Of a stretch of 64,000 nt of DNA, positions 45,464-54,658 are shown one piece after another. Source of the stretch: Marinifilum breve (GTDB lineage Bacteria; Bacteroidota; Bacteroidia; Bacteroidales; Marinifilaceae); the NCBI RefSeq assembly GCF_003202155.1, contig NZ_QFLI01000001.1:62001-126000 (forward strand), given 5' to 3'. The notes under the pieces were generated by a model that worked only from the letters and a program-made list of their open reading frames with translations, made no database searches and was not told the DNA's origin. The translations under genes and the position numbers were made by a program. The number at the start of each line of letters is the position of its first letter. Within the stretch, counting starts at the first letter, position 1.

Positions 45464-45684
45464 TATTTCAATTTTAAATCATAAAATTAAGATTGATTAT
45501 TAATTATGAAAATGATTACGGACAAAATTATCAGATAAAATGTCCAATTGTAATTTTTAATTGACAAATTGAATTCGTCCATACTGATTTCATTTTCGTG
45601 TATAATTCCTTCAATTGATGTATTTCATTTTCAAATGATTTAATGGTGAGATAATATTGAAGCATAATTCAAAACATCAAAATC

Positions 45685-47406
45685 ATGAAATCGAAACAAA
45701 TACTTAAATCATTTAGTATTCTATTTATTTGCATGCCATTAATGGCCTTTGCTTTTAAGGATCAAAAGAATAAGAAGGCCAAAAACAATTGGAATATCAT
45801 TACAGAGAAAATTGATAGTCTTCTCAAATCTGAAATAGGAACAGATAGTCCAGGAGGGAGTGTTGGAATTCTATATAAGAATGATCATACTTTTCAAAGA
45901 GCATATGGTTTGAGCGATATTGAAAATCAAAAACAAAACACTAATCAAACCCAATTTAATTTAGCATCTGTTTCCAAACATTTCACCGCATACGCCCTCT
46001 TACTTCTTGAAAAAGATGGAAAACTTCAACTGGATGATCCAATTGGCAAATACCTCCCATATTTGCCTAAATATAAAGATGAGATCAGCATAAGAAATTT
46101 GATACAACACACTAGTGGACTCACATCTACTGATGTACTTCAATTACTAGGTAATATTAGTTTTGAATCCACATGGAATCAAGAGGATGAAATAAAATTA
46201 ATCCGCTCCTACTCTAAATTGAATTCACCTCCAAATACAGCTTTCAGTTATTCTAATTCGGGATATTCACTACTTGCAGAAATTATCGAAAATGTTAGTA
46301 AGATGCATTATGCTGATTTTATGGAAACATATGTTTTTAGTCCATTGTCTCTGAATTCAAGTTTTGTGTTTCATTCGCCTAACCAAATGGAAAAATTAAC
46401 AACCAAAGCTTATAAAAAAGTAAAAAACAAATTCGTTAGATACAACGAGGAATCAAATTATACATATGGAGCTAGTAACATTTTTACGAATATAACGGAT
46501 ATGCTCACTTGGGGAAAACATATTTTGGCAAACGATATTCCCTATGACAATTATTTATCAAAAATCAGCAATACATATAACACATTGATAGATGGTGATA
46601 CTATTAAATATACTTATGGATTCAATATTAAAAACTATAAAGGACTAAAACAGGTTAGACATAGTGGTGGTACTTTGGGATTCAGAAGTCAATTTGCCTT
46701 CTATCCAGAAAATGATTTGTGTATTGTAATATTACTAAACACAGAAAGTATTAATAGTTATAAACTTTTAAATAGAATTTGTGATATCATTCTATCTGAT
46801 AAGATAGTAGAGACTGCCGCTAAGAAACGAAAGGAAATTAAAGTTGACCGAAAATTATTACAATCTTATGCAGGCAAATTCAGATTACCAAACGGTCTTC
46901 TTCTTGACTTTAAATGTGATAATGATACTTTAAAACTGCAATTTCCAGATGATAATGTATTTAACCTACATGCAGAATCGAATAACGTCTTTTTTTTAAA
47001 AGCTTTTGATGCACAATGCGAATTCAAGCTTTCTCCAAATGGGAAAGTAGAAGAAGTAATCTGGAAACAAGGAGGAGTTGATTATCCATGTCTCAAAGCC
47101 GGTAAAATTGAAGAGTTAACTCCAGAAATGCAAAAAGAATTTGCAGGCAATTATATCAATAAAGAATTAAATGTTACTTACCCTGTAAAAATTGTCAATA
47201 ACAAATTGATTCTTTCACCTCCACAAACCTTAAAAACCTATTTGAACATCGGTGAAATGGAAATTAAATATTTGGGAGAAGACTATTTTTCAGCCGGACG
47301 TCTTGATATGCTTAAATTTGAACGTAATGAAAATGGGTCAATCAAATTATTGATAATCCAAGATGTGGGAAGGGTTAAGAACTTTACATTAACAAAAGAG
47401 AATTAA
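45685..47406 (+). CDS. exported serine hydrolase of the beta-lactamase class C family
   Basis: A 573-residue protein with signal peptide (FSILFICMPLMAFAF). Residues about 30-375 are a beta-lactamase/PBP-like domain with SxxK (LASVSKHFTAY), YxN (FSYSNSGYSLL) and the third motif HSGGT. The C-terminal 190 residues are a beta-rich extension, typical of Bacteroidota members (LQSYAGKFRLPNGLLLDFKC). The native substrate is more likely a peptide, ester or peptidoglycan fragment than a beta-lactam. It is divergent from the LytS/LytTR pair, which may control it. Confidence 0.88.
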   Translation: MKSKQILKSFSILFICMPLMAFAFKDQKNKKAKNNWNIITEKIDSLLKSEIGTDSPGGSVGILYKNDHTFQRAYGLSDIENQKQNTNQTQFNLASVSKHFTAYALLLLEKDGKLQLDDPIGKYLPYLPKYKDEISIRNLIQHTSGLTSTDVLQLLGNISFESTWNQEDEIKLIRSYSKLNSPPNTAFSYSNSGYSLLAEIIENVSKMHYADFMETYVFSPLSLNSSFVFHSPNQMEKLTTKAYKKVKNKFVRYNEESNYTYGASNIFTNITDMLTWGKHILANDIPYDNYLSKISNTYNTLIDGDTIKYTYGFNIKNYKGLKQVRHSGGTLGFRSQFAFYPENDLCIVILLNTESINSYKLLNRICDIILSDKIVETAAKKRKEIKVDRKLLQSYAGKFRLPNGLLLDFKCDNDTLKLQFPDDNVFNLHAESNNVFFLKAFDAQCEFKLSPNGKVEEVIWKQGGVDYPCLKAGKIEELTPEMQKEFAGNYINKELNVTYPVKIVNNKLILSPPQTLKTYLNIGEMEIKYLGEDYFSAGRLDMLKFERNENGSIKLLIIQDVGRVKNFTLTKEN

Positions 47407-47413
47407 AACTAGT

Positions 47414-47449
47414 AAAGCCATAAGATTGCTTAGGCAATCTTATGGCTTT
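47414..47449. terminator. strong bidirectional terminator
   Basis: AAAGCCATAAGATTGC (47414-47429) and GCAATCTTATGGCTTT (47434-47449) form a perfect 16-bp stem with a TTAG loop. It lies between two convergent genes and serves both. Confidence 0.92.
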
Positions 47450-47462
47450 CATTTTAACATAC

Positions 47463-48074
47463 TTAATGAAGTAAATTATCTATTTTAGAGACTATTTCAG
47501 GCAAATTCTCAATCGCATTTTCCATTAGGTTCATCTCCTTAATTTGATCCTCTTTTATCAAATGAAATGGAAACTTCGACAATCGATTATTTTTTAAATA
47601 GACATTGCTTATAGATTCAGAATTCAAAATATGCTCCACTCCTTCCGAAATCATATTGTCAGTAAAATCTATCAGCTTCAATTTGCTACATTTGCTAAGA
47701 ATTTGAGGTATATGAGTAAAAACATTGTTTCCCAGATATAATTTCTGCAAAACTGGAATTTCTGCTATTGCCTGAGGTAATTCTTGGACACGATTATTGC
47801 GAATGTCAATACAAACCAAATTCTTTAATCTTGAAATTTCCTCTGGTATATGATCTATTTGGTTTTCCTGAATATCTAAAAACTGTAGGTTCTTTAATTT
47901 AAAAATAGCAGAAGGCCACTTCCCTTTTAAATTGCACTTGGCAATATTCAAGTGTGTAACATGCCCAAGATCATTTAGCTGGAAACCCTTGATTAACCAC
48001 GTCACTTTTCTTACTTGTTTCAAGTTTCGATTAATTTGTTCACTTAATTCCTCAATAATCTTTACATCCTCCAT
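47463..48074 (-). CDS. leucine-rich-repeat protein
   Basis: A 203-residue cytosolic protein made of about six leucine-rich repeats (LKNLQFLDIQENQIDHIPEE; LKNLVCIDIRNNRVQELPQA; VLQKLYLGNNVFTHIPQILS). The consensus LxxLxxLxLxxNxIxxIP is clear. No signal peptide and no extra domain. LRRs bind proteins; its partner is unknown. Convergent with the serine hydrolase, sharing the terminator between them. Confidence 0.85.
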   Translation of the reverse strand: MEDVKIIEELSEQINRNLKQVRKVTWLIKGFQLNDLGHVTHLNIAKCNLKGKWPSAIFKLKNLQFLDIQENQIDHIPEEISRLKNLVCIDIRNNRVQELPQAIAEIPVLQKLYLGNNVFTHIPQILSKCSKLKLIDFTDNMISEGVEHILNSESISNVYLKNNRLSKFPFHLIKEDQIKEMNLMENAIENLPEIVSKIDNLLH

Positions 48075-48194
48075 TTACGCTATTCCAATTGATTTCTTAG
48101 CTGCAAAATAGTAAAAACTTAATTGGTGAACCAAACAAAATATTCATTCTTAATATATTTTCTGATTTCTTATCCTGTCCTGCATTCTTTTGTA

Positions 48195-48202
48195 TATTTT
48201 TG
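48195..48202 (+). promoter_or_regulatory. Bacteroidota-type -7 element of yjjI
   Basis: TATTTTTG matches TAnnTTTG and lies 25 bp before the yjjI start codon. Confidence 0.5.
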
Positions 48203-48227
48203 AAGCATCAGAATCTTTAGTATTGAA

Positions 48228-49790
48228 ATGAATATTGAAAGTAGAAGAATGGAAGAAATCAAGGATAGAGTATTACAAGTTTTAACCGATGGCAATTTAG
48301 ATTATCGACAAAAAAAGCATCTTTTGGCATATATTGCAGAGAGTACTCAGGCTTATCCTGAAATCTCCAAAGAAGCAACAGCGGCCTTAAATGAGAAAAT
48401 TATTTGTGACTTGTTTGAAGGTAATGCTCCTTATCGCCCTAGGTATGTTCTTCCTGATTATGCTTACGCCTTAAAAAATGGAGTAAATTATCTTGAGCTG
48501 GAACCTCCTACCAATTTCGATGAGGCAATTAATTTTCTATCAATACTCTATGTTCAAGTTCCTTCTATTACTGGATATTCAGTTTATCTAGGTAATATCG
48601 ACACTTTATTGCTTGGTTATGTTGATGATTTATCGGAAGAAGAGATCTACAAAAAGCTAAAACTGTTTTGGCAATTCATAGATCGAACACTTCCTGATGC
48701 TTTTGTTCATATCAATATAGGACCTGAGGACAATATAATTGCCAGAGTAATTTTAAGAATTGAAAGAGAATTAAAACAGGTTGTTCCTAATCTTACCTTG
48801 AAATACGATCCAGAAATTACTTCTGATGAGCTACTTTTAGAGGCCAGCAAAACAGTTTTTGAAGTGGCTAAGCCTCATATTGCCAATCACAAGATGACTG
48901 CTTCTGATTTTAAGGGAGAATATGGTGTAGTGAGTTGCTACAACTCTTTGCCTGTAGGTGGTGGCTCTCATACTCTTATTCGTTTAAATCTTAAAAAGAT
49001 CACAGATTTACACAGTGGTGATGCTGATAGTTTTATATCAGGCACATTGAAAAAATATTGTGAGATGACACTGGATGTAATCGAAGCGAGAACAAAATAT
49101 CTTGTAGAAACTGTAAAGTACTACGATAATGATTTTCTGGCCAAAGAAGGAATCATTTCTTTGGATAACTTCTCAGCTATGTTTGGTTTTTATGGACTTG
49201 CCGAATGTGTAAACCAATTTATGAAACGCTGTGGTAATGAACTTTGCTATGGAAAAGATGAAGAAGCCAATCAGCTTGCTCATCTTATTTTAGAAGAAAT
49301 GAAGAAAATTGTAGATGCCAGGGAGCTTCCTTACTGCAAAGCAAGTAATGGCAAAGCTTTTTTTCATGCTCAATCGGGTATCGATATTGACATAGAGGAA
49401 ACTGCAGGAGCTCGAATTCCAATTGGAAGTGAGCCTGATATCTATTCACATATTAATGCAGTTGCTCCACATCATCACCTGTTTAATGGAGGAATTAGTG
49501 ATATTTTCCACTTTGATGAAACAGTAAAAAGAAATCGCACAGCAATTGTGGATATTATCAAGGGCGCATTTAGAAAAGGAATGCGAATGTTTACCTTTAA
49601 TCTATCGAATGGTGAGTTTATTCGTATTACGGGTTATTTGGTAAGAAGAAGCGATTTGCTGGAGTTTAGAGAAGAAGGATCAAGATATGGTAGCGCACTA
49701 TTTGCAGCTAATTCTATGGACAATGCCAATGTTGACAATCGTGTTTCGAAACGAGTAATTTCCAATGAGCAAGTTGCAGGCAAATATTAG
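48228..49790 (+). CDS. yjjI: YjjI-family glycyl-radical enzyme
   Basis: A 520-residue protein, close to the length of E. coli YjjI (about 516). It has the family segments PDYAYALKNGVNYLELEPPT, VVSCYNSLPVGGGSHTLIRL and LFNGGISDIFHFDETV. The C-terminus reads REEGSRYGSALFAANSMDN, then RVSKRVISNEQVAGKY. The radical Gly must lie here, but the canonical RVSGY box is not present, so I cannot say which Gly is used. The thiyl Cys may be in the VVSCYNS segment. The reaction of this family is unknown. It overlaps its activase by 26 bp. Strict or facultative anaerobic use is expected. Confidence 0.85.
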   Translation: MNIESRRMEEIKDRVLQVLTDGNLDYRQKKHLLAYIAESTQAYPEISKEATAALNEKIICDLFEGNAPYRPRYVLPDYAYALKNGVNYLELEPPTNFDEAINFLSILYVQVPSITGYSVYLGNIDTLLLGYVDDLSEEEIYKKLKLFWQFIDRTLPDAFVHINIGPEDNIIARVILRIERELKQVVPNLTLKYDPEITSDELLLEASKTVFEVAKPHIANHKMTASDFKGEYGVVSCYNSLPVGGGSHTLIRLNLKKITDLHSGDADSFISGTLKKYCEMTLDVIEARTKYLVETVKYYDNDFLAKEGIISLDNFSAMFGFYGLAECVNQFMKRCGNELCYGKDEEANQLAHLILEEMKKIVDARELPYCKASNGKAFFHAQSGIDIDIEETAGARIPIGSEPDIYSHINAVAPHHHLFNGGISDIFHFDETVKRNRTAIVDIIKGAFRKGMRMFTFNLSNGEFIRITGYLVRRSDLLEFREEGSRYGSALFAANSMDNANVDNRVSKRVISNEQVAGKY

Positions 49791-50622
49791 TGGAATCATC
49801 AAATCGAGTGTGATTGATGGACCAGGCAATCGCATGGTTATTTTCTTTCAGGAATGTAATTTAAACTGTATGTATTGCCACAATTCCCACACCATAGGAT
49901 TGTGCAATTTGTGTGGTACTTGTGTTCATACATGTCCCTCCAACAGTTTGAAGATTGATTCTAAAAACAAACGAATCATCCACAATGAAAATAGCTGTAC
50001 TCGTTGTGATGAATGCCTTAAAGTTTGTCCTGAAAACAGTAGCCCATTTTACAAACAAATGTCGGTTGAGGATATTATTTCTGAAATTCTTGAAGGAAAA
50101 GATTTTATTTCGGGAATTACCGTATCTGGTGGGGAAGTAATGCTTCATGCTCCATTTTTAAGCTTATTGTTCCAGGAAATCAGATCAAATTCTGAGCTAA
50201 AACATTTATCTATTTTAATTGACTCGAACGGGAATATTGATCAGGAAAAATGGAATTCTCTACTTCCTTATATTGATGGTGTAATGCTTGATATCAAAGC
50301 GTATTCTGCAAATACACACAAGAAAATTACAGGATATTCCAATGAGAAGATCTTGAAATCTATCCATTACCTAGACAATAAAAGTAAATTAAAAGAACTT
50401 CGTTTTGTTTTGGTTCCTGATTACAATAACCATGAAATGGAAATTAGAGAAATCGCTAAGCTGATGAAATCTGTATCTCCTTCTGTGCAAAAATCTCTAA
50501 TTAAAATGCGAAAACATGGAATTAGAAAAGAATTTGCTCACCTAATTGAACCCAGAGAAGAGGAAATAGAATATGCGAAAAATATTTTTTCACAAGCAAA
50601 GTTGGATATTCTTGTTATATAA
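49765..50622 (+). CDS. yjjW: YjjW-type glycyl-radical enzyme activase (radical SAM)
   Basis: A 285-residue radical-SAM protein. The SAM cluster motif is CNLNCMYC (CxxxCxxC). It is followed by two extra cysteine clusters of ferredoxin type (LCNLCGTCVHTCPS; CTRCDECLKVCPENS) as in other activases, then TVSGGEVMLHAPF and DSNGNIDQEKW. It creates the glycyl radical on the adjacent YjjI. It begins 26 bp inside the yjjI frame, which couples translation of the pair. Confidence 0.92.
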   Translation: MSKLQANISGIIKSSVIDGPGNRMVIFFQECNLNCMYCHNSHTIGLCNLCGTCVHTCPSNSLKIDSKNKRIIHNENSCTRCDECLKVCPENSSPFYKQMSVEDIISEILEGKDFISGITVSGGEVMLHAPFLSLLFQEIRSNSELKHLSILIDSNGNIDQEKWNSLLPYIDGVMLDIKAYSANTHKKITGYSNEKILKSIHYLDNKSKLKELRFVLVPDYNNHEMEIREIAKLMKSVSPSVQKSLIKMRKHGIRKEFAHLIEPREEEIEYAKNIFSQAKLDILVI

Positions 50623-50642
50623 GAAAAACAAGCAATTCAATT

Positions 50643-50828
50643 TTACCACTGATAAATAATCAGGTACAGCAATACTAAAGGAATAATCAATAAAAATCCC
50701 AACCAGGCATTCGATTTGTTTTGACAAACCAAACTGTATTTTGGCCTCTCCTCTCCTGTAATTAAATATCGCATATAAAGAATGACAAAACGAATGCTTC
50801 CTCCAATAAAACAAAAAATAGGATGCAT
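50643..50828 (-). CDS. small two-helix membrane protein
   Basis: A 61-residue protein: MHPIFCFIGGSIRFVILYMR, a charged loop (TGEERPKYS), then a second hydrophobic helix (LLIIPLVLLYLIIYQW). The composition suits a real small membrane protein, and it fits neatly between yjjW (convergent) and the FKBP gene (divergent). I recognise no family. Confidence 0.55.
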   Translation of the reverse strand: MHPIFCFIGGSIRFVILYMRYLITGEERPKYSLVCQNKSNAWLGFLLIIPLVLLYLIIYQW

Positions 50829-50840
50829 AATTTTAAAATT

Positions 50841-50848
50841 TAACTTTG
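50841..50848 (+). promoter_or_regulatory. Bacteroidota-type -7 element of the FKBP gene
   Basis: TAACTTTG matches TAnnTTTG. It covers the ATG at 50846, so the start at 50873 is the correct one. Confidence 0.6.
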
Positions 50849-50872
50849 TGTTTGCAAGATAGTATTATAATC

Positions 50873-51262
50873 ATGAAGAGAAACAAATTTAGACAACTTA
50901 ACCAGAAAGAGATAGAAACATACATCGCAAAACATAAACTGGATGCACAAAGAACAGAATCAGGTTTGCACTATGTAATCGTAAACAAGGGAGAAGGCAA
51001 AAGTCCTAATTCTGAGAGCAATGTATCAATTGCTTATATTGGTTACTTGACCAATGGTAATATTTTCGATAAAAGTGAAAATCTGGAAATTAACCTATCG
51101 GTAGTTATCGAAGGTTGGAAAGAAGGCTTATCCTATTTTAAAGAAGGTGGAGAAGGTATTCTAATCATCCCATCACATTTGGCCTATGGAAATACTGATT
51201 ATGGAGCAATTCCTGGAGGATCAGTATTGATCTTTGATATTATACTCAACAAAGTTTTTTAG
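50873..51262 (+). CDS. FKBP-type peptidyl-prolyl isomerase
   Basis: About 129 residues from the ATG at 50873. The FKBP fold is clear: SGLHYVIVNKGEGKSP, then VSIAYIGYLTNGNIFDKSE, VVIEGWKEGLSYFKEGGEGI and IPSHLAYGNTDYGAIPGGSV. There is no signal peptide, so this is probably cytoplasmic, which is less usual than the exported FKBPs of the phylum. It catalyses cis-trans isomerisation of prolyl bonds and helps folding. Single gene with its own promoter and terminator. Confidence 0.92.
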   Translation: MKRNKFRQLNQKEIETYIAKHKLDAQRTESGLHYVIVNKGEGKSPNSESNVSIAYIGYLTNGNIFDKSENLEINLSVVIEGWKEGLSYFKEGGEGILIIPSHLAYGNTDYGAIPGGSVLIFDIILNKVF

Positions 51263-51268
51263 TACAAA

Positions 51269-51298
51269 AAAGCCTGACAAAATCAATTGTCAGGCTTT
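51269..51298. terminator. bidirectional terminator
   Basis: AAAGCCTGACAA (51269-51280) and TTGTCAGGCTTT (51287-51298) form a perfect 12-bp stem with a 6-base loop between convergent genes. Confidence 0.88.
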
Positions 51299-51318
51299 CT
51301 ATATTTAATCTTCTACGA

Positions 51319-51834
51319 TTATATTCTCTTCATCATATGCTCAATCTCTTTAATTTGAGCTGCTAGCATTTTTTGTTTGTCTAAATTCTTGGCTTCTTGC
51401 AAATAATATTTAGACAGTTTTTTATTTCTTCTTGAAAGGTAAATTCCTGACAAATTTAAATTGGCAACTGCTTTATCAGTTTTCATTCTTAGACCGATAT
51501 TTAAAGCCTTTTTAAACTGTTTTTCAGCCTGATTGTTTTTATGCTCTTGCGAAAAAATCAATCCTGATAAATAGTAATAATATGCCTCCTGACTTTTGAT
51601 CATTCTTTCGGGATGCTTTACCCCTGCTAATACTTTTCCCGCTGATTCAAACTTATTTTTCCTTAAAAAATAAAAGGCGATTAGGTTTTTCTCATTCTTA
51701 AAATGAGTAAGGACAAATAATCCAGATAACAATACTGCCAACACTCCTAATCCGATAAAAGAATTTATGAATAGAAAGATTGAACCCAACAGTAGAATTC
51801 CAGCAATAATCAATCTTATAATATTATTCAACAT
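51319..51834 (-). CDS. membrane protein with TPR-like tail
   Basis: A 171-residue protein with two adjoining N-terminal membrane helices (IIRLIIAGILLLGSIFLFI; GLGVLAVLLSGLFVLTHF). The soluble part has TPR-like repeats (AYYYYLSGLIFSQEHKNNQA; AVANLNLSGIYLSRRNKKLS). It probably faces the cytoplasm and binds a partner. Single gene, convergent with the FKBP gene. No specific function can be given. Confidence 0.7.
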   Translation of the reverse strand: MLNNIIRLIIAGILLLGSIFLFINSFIGLGVLAVLLSGLFVLTHFKNEKNLIAFYFLRKNKFESAGKVLAGVKHPERMIKSQEAYYYYLSGLIFSQEHKNNQAEKQFKKALNIGLRMKTDKAVANLNLSGIYLSRRNKKLSKYYLQEAKNLDKQKMLAAQIKEIEHMMKRI

Positions 51835-52142
51835 GGTATGTAATTTTTAATTTGCACTACAAAACAAATCATTTTTTGTTAAAAAGCAAGTGTACAAAGC
51901 CTCTGTTTTACTATTTAATATTCTTTCTATTTAAACCTAATTTTTCTATTGATTTTACAAGTGTTTGAGTGATAGTTATCCACATATAAATTCTTCAAAC
52001 AGCTTGTCATGAATATATCGGCATTTTACTATAGGTTATAATTTAGGAATATTTCCATAGTATAACTGGTGTAATAAGATTTACTATATTTACCTGAGTA
52101 CAATTAGAAGATTTTTCTGCTTCTTTTCAAACTCTTTAATAC
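51835..52142. other. 308-bp divergent intergenic region
   Basis: AT-rich promoter region between divergent genes. No further feature seen. Confidence 0.35.
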
Positions 52143-54596
52143 ATGAAAAAAGCCAACAACAAATTTATATACAGCATTGTAATTCCAACTATCATTGCAA
52201 TCTCGATGTTTGTCATTACATTCTACCTGATCCTGATTCCGCTATTCGAGCGCAGTATGATGGACAGAAAAAAAGAAATGATTTCCGAACTAACCAATGC
52301 TGCATGGAGTGTATTATCCGAATACCAAGAGGCTTACCACAATGGGGAAATTAGTCTAGCTGAAGCGCAAGAAAAAGCATCGGAACATGTTGGTAAAATG
52401 AGATATGGCAGCGAACAGAAAGATTATTTCTGGATCATTACCAACAGCCCAAAAATGATAATGCACCCCTATCGTCCTGAACTTAACAATACCGACCTTT
52501 CCAATTTTTCAGACAATCATGAGAACAAGTTATTTGTTGATGCTGCTAACCTGGTAAAAAAAGAAGGTGAAGGATTCATTCAATATTACTGGCAATGGAA
52601 AGACGATGCCTCTAAAATTTCACCAAAATTATCCTATGTAAAGGGATTTTCAGATTGGAATTGGGTAATTGGTACCGGAATATATTTAGATGATGTTGAA
52701 ATGGAAATCAGTCAGTTAAAAAAGACTTTATTAAAAATATCCTTCACCATTATTCTGTTTATTGGTTTTATCTTATTGTACGTTCTCCGACAAAGCAGGA
52801 TCATTGAAGAAAAAAGGTTAAAAGCAGAAAAACAACTTCTGTCTTCCATCCAAAAATATAAAAGCCTTGTGAATGCATCTACTGAGGGAACCCTAATGTT
52901 GGTGGATGAGAAGGTCGTTTTTGCCAACAATAAATTCACAAAGTTATTCGACAATGAAAGCATTGTAGGTTCTAGCTTCTCAAGCTTATTTAAAATGAGT
53001 TGGAGCGATTTAGTAAGCAAAATAGAGAATCCACAGAAAACCTCAACTTTCGAAACAGAACTAGTAAATGCTCAAGCTGGACGCGAAACTGTAGTAATTT
53101 CGGTTACACAAATCACATTATCCGGCGAAGTGGGATACATTATTGTTGCCAAAAATGTAACTGAAAAAAAACGTTTAAGGCTGGATGCCAATAAAATATC
53201 GGAAGACATTCAGCTTTCTTTGCAATTGATGAATCAACCCATCGACAACCTGATTCAAAAAAATGTATGTTGCCAATTAAATACCAGCATTAAAGAAGCT
53301 GCCAAACTAATGACTGATCAAAACTGCAAATTAGTTTGTATTAAAGAAAGAGATCAAATCATTGGAATTATAACTGATACCGATTTAAGAACAAGGGTAT
53401 TGGCTAATGATAAAAATACTGATGACACCGTAGCTACAATTATGACGGCTCCTGTAATCAGTATCAAACATGATGCTTTACTATATGAAGCCATTTTGCG
53501 TTTTAAACAAAGCAAGGTATCGCATTTGTTGATTGAGAATGAATATGGCAATATTATTGGAAATATAAGCAGCAAACAGTGCTTGGAAATGCAGCAAAAC
53601 TCGCTAACTCATTTAATCAATCAGATTAACGATTGCAACAATGTAGAAAGTATTAAGCGAATTCATAACAAGGTTCCAATACTAATACAAGCAGTTTTTA
53701 CGAGTTCTGAAAACATCAATAGCGTATCGCGAATCATCACTTCCATTGCCGATACCATTAGTTCCAGAATTATCGAACTTGCAATTCAGGAAGTTGGCCC
53801 AGCACCATGTAAGTTTGCCTTTATTACTATGGGTAGCGAAGGTCGCTCTGAACAAACCTTAAAAGCCGACCAGGATAATGCCATTATTTTTGCTAATGAC
53901 AGTGACGATAACAAATCGTATTTTTTAAGGCTATCTGAAATTATTAATGAAAATTTACATGCTATTGGATATTCGCGATGCAAAGGTGATTTGATGGCAG
54001 GAAATCCCGAATGGTGTAACTCAATTGATGTTTGGAAAAACTATTTCTCAAATTGGATTGATAATCCTGATATGCCAAATGTATTGGATAGTTCAATATT
54101 TTTAGATTTGAGAAGCATTTATGGTGATAATTCTTTGGTAGATGATCTTTTTGAACATGTATATTCAGAATTGGATCATCATCATGATTTTTACAATCAA
54201 TTGGCAAAAACCGTTATCGGAGTTAAACCAAGCTTCAACAAAAAAGCCGTCAATATAAAAAAGTTTTTACAACCGATTATAGGTTATTTAAGAATACATG
54301 CTTTGCACCATTCTATTCGTGAAACCAATAGCTTATTGCGTCTGAATCAGTTGATGGCTCTGGGTGTTATTTCGGAAAAAAACGCAGAAGAGATAGAGGC
54401 CATGTATAACTTTCTGATGCATTTAAGAATGAAATGGCAAGTAAATCTAATACTGGATAACGATTGGCCTGAAAATGAAGTTCTGCTTAAAAACCTAACC
54501 GAATTGGATAAAGCTACATTCAAAAGAATAGAAAAAGAAATCGCATCGCTGCAAGATGAATTAAAAACTGCATTTAAAATTTCTGAATACCAGTAA
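52143..54596 (+). CDS. membrane sensor fusion: sCache, PAS, two CBS domains and GlnD-like nucleotidyltransferase
   Basis: An 817-residue protein. Membrane helix 1 is at about 9-32, an extracytoplasmic single-Cache domain at 35-195 (DYFWIITNSPKMIMHPY; GFSDWNWVIGTGIYLDDVE) and helix 2 at 198-218. A PAS-like domain follows (240-340), then two CBS domains (about 375-490; LVCIKERDQIIGIITDTDLR; HLLIENEYGNIIGNISSKQC). The last part is a DUF294-type nucleotidyltransferase with GSEGRSEQTLKADQDNAIIF near 565 and its C-terminal substrate-binding helices. CBS-DUF294 proteins are usually cytoplasmic; the fused Cache sensor suggests a receptor that uridylylates or adenylylates a target on an external signal. 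Target unknown. Confidence 0.85.
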   Translation: MKKANNKFIYSIVIPTIIAISMFVITFYLILIPLFERSMMDRKKEMISELTNAAWSVLSEYQEAYHNGEISLAEAQEKASEHVGKMRYGSEQKDYFWIITNSPKMIMHPYRPELNNTDLSNFSDNHENKLFVDAANLVKKEGEGFIQYYWQWKDDASKISPKLSYVKGFSDWNWVIGTGIYLDDVEMEISQLKKTLLKISFTIILFIGFILLYVLRQSRIIEEKRLKAEKQLLSSIQKYKSLVNASTEGTLMLVDEKVVFANNKFTKLFDNESIVGSSFSSLFKMSWSDLVSKIENPQKTSTFETELVNAQAGRETVVISVTQITLSGEVGYIIVAKNVTEKKRLRLDANKISEDIQLSLQLMNQPIDNLIQKNVCCQLNTSIKEAAKLMTDQNCKLVCIKERDQIIGIITDTDLRTRVLANDKNTDDTVATIMTAPVISIKHDALLYEAILRFKQSKVSHLLIENEYGNIIGNISSKQCLEMQQNSLTHLINQINDCNNVESIKRIHNKVPILIQAVFTSSENINSVSRIITSIADTISSRIIELAIQEVGPAPCKFAFITMGSEGRSEQTLKADQDNAIIFANDSDDNKSYFLRLSEIINENLHAIGYSRCKGDLMAGNPEWCNSIDVWKNYFSNWIDNPDMPNVLDSSIFLDLRSIYGDNSLVDDLFEHVYSELDHHHDFYNQLAKTVIGVKPSFNKKAVNIKKFLQPIIGYLRIHALHHSIRETNSLLRLNQLMALGVISEKNAEEIEAMYNFLMHLRMKWQVNLILDNDWPENEVLLKNLTELDKATFKRIEKEIASLQDELKTAFKISEYQ

Positions 54597-54620
54597 AATC
54601 AATCATATCGCAAATGAAAT

Positions 54621-54658
54621 AGACTTTGGATGATACAATGCCAAAGTCTTTTTTTTTA
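54621..54658 (+). terminator. rho-independent terminator
   Basis: AGACTTTGG (54621-54629) pairs with CCAAAGTCT (54641-54649), followed by nine T. Confidence 0.85.

Noticed and set aside
45685-47406. True beta-lactamase resistance gene
   Set aside because: The motifs are shared with many exported peptidases and esterases, and the long C-terminal extension argues against a resistance enzyme.
50846-50872. Upstream ATG for the FKBP gene
   Set aside because: It lies in the TAnnTTTG promoter element, so it would not be transcribed.
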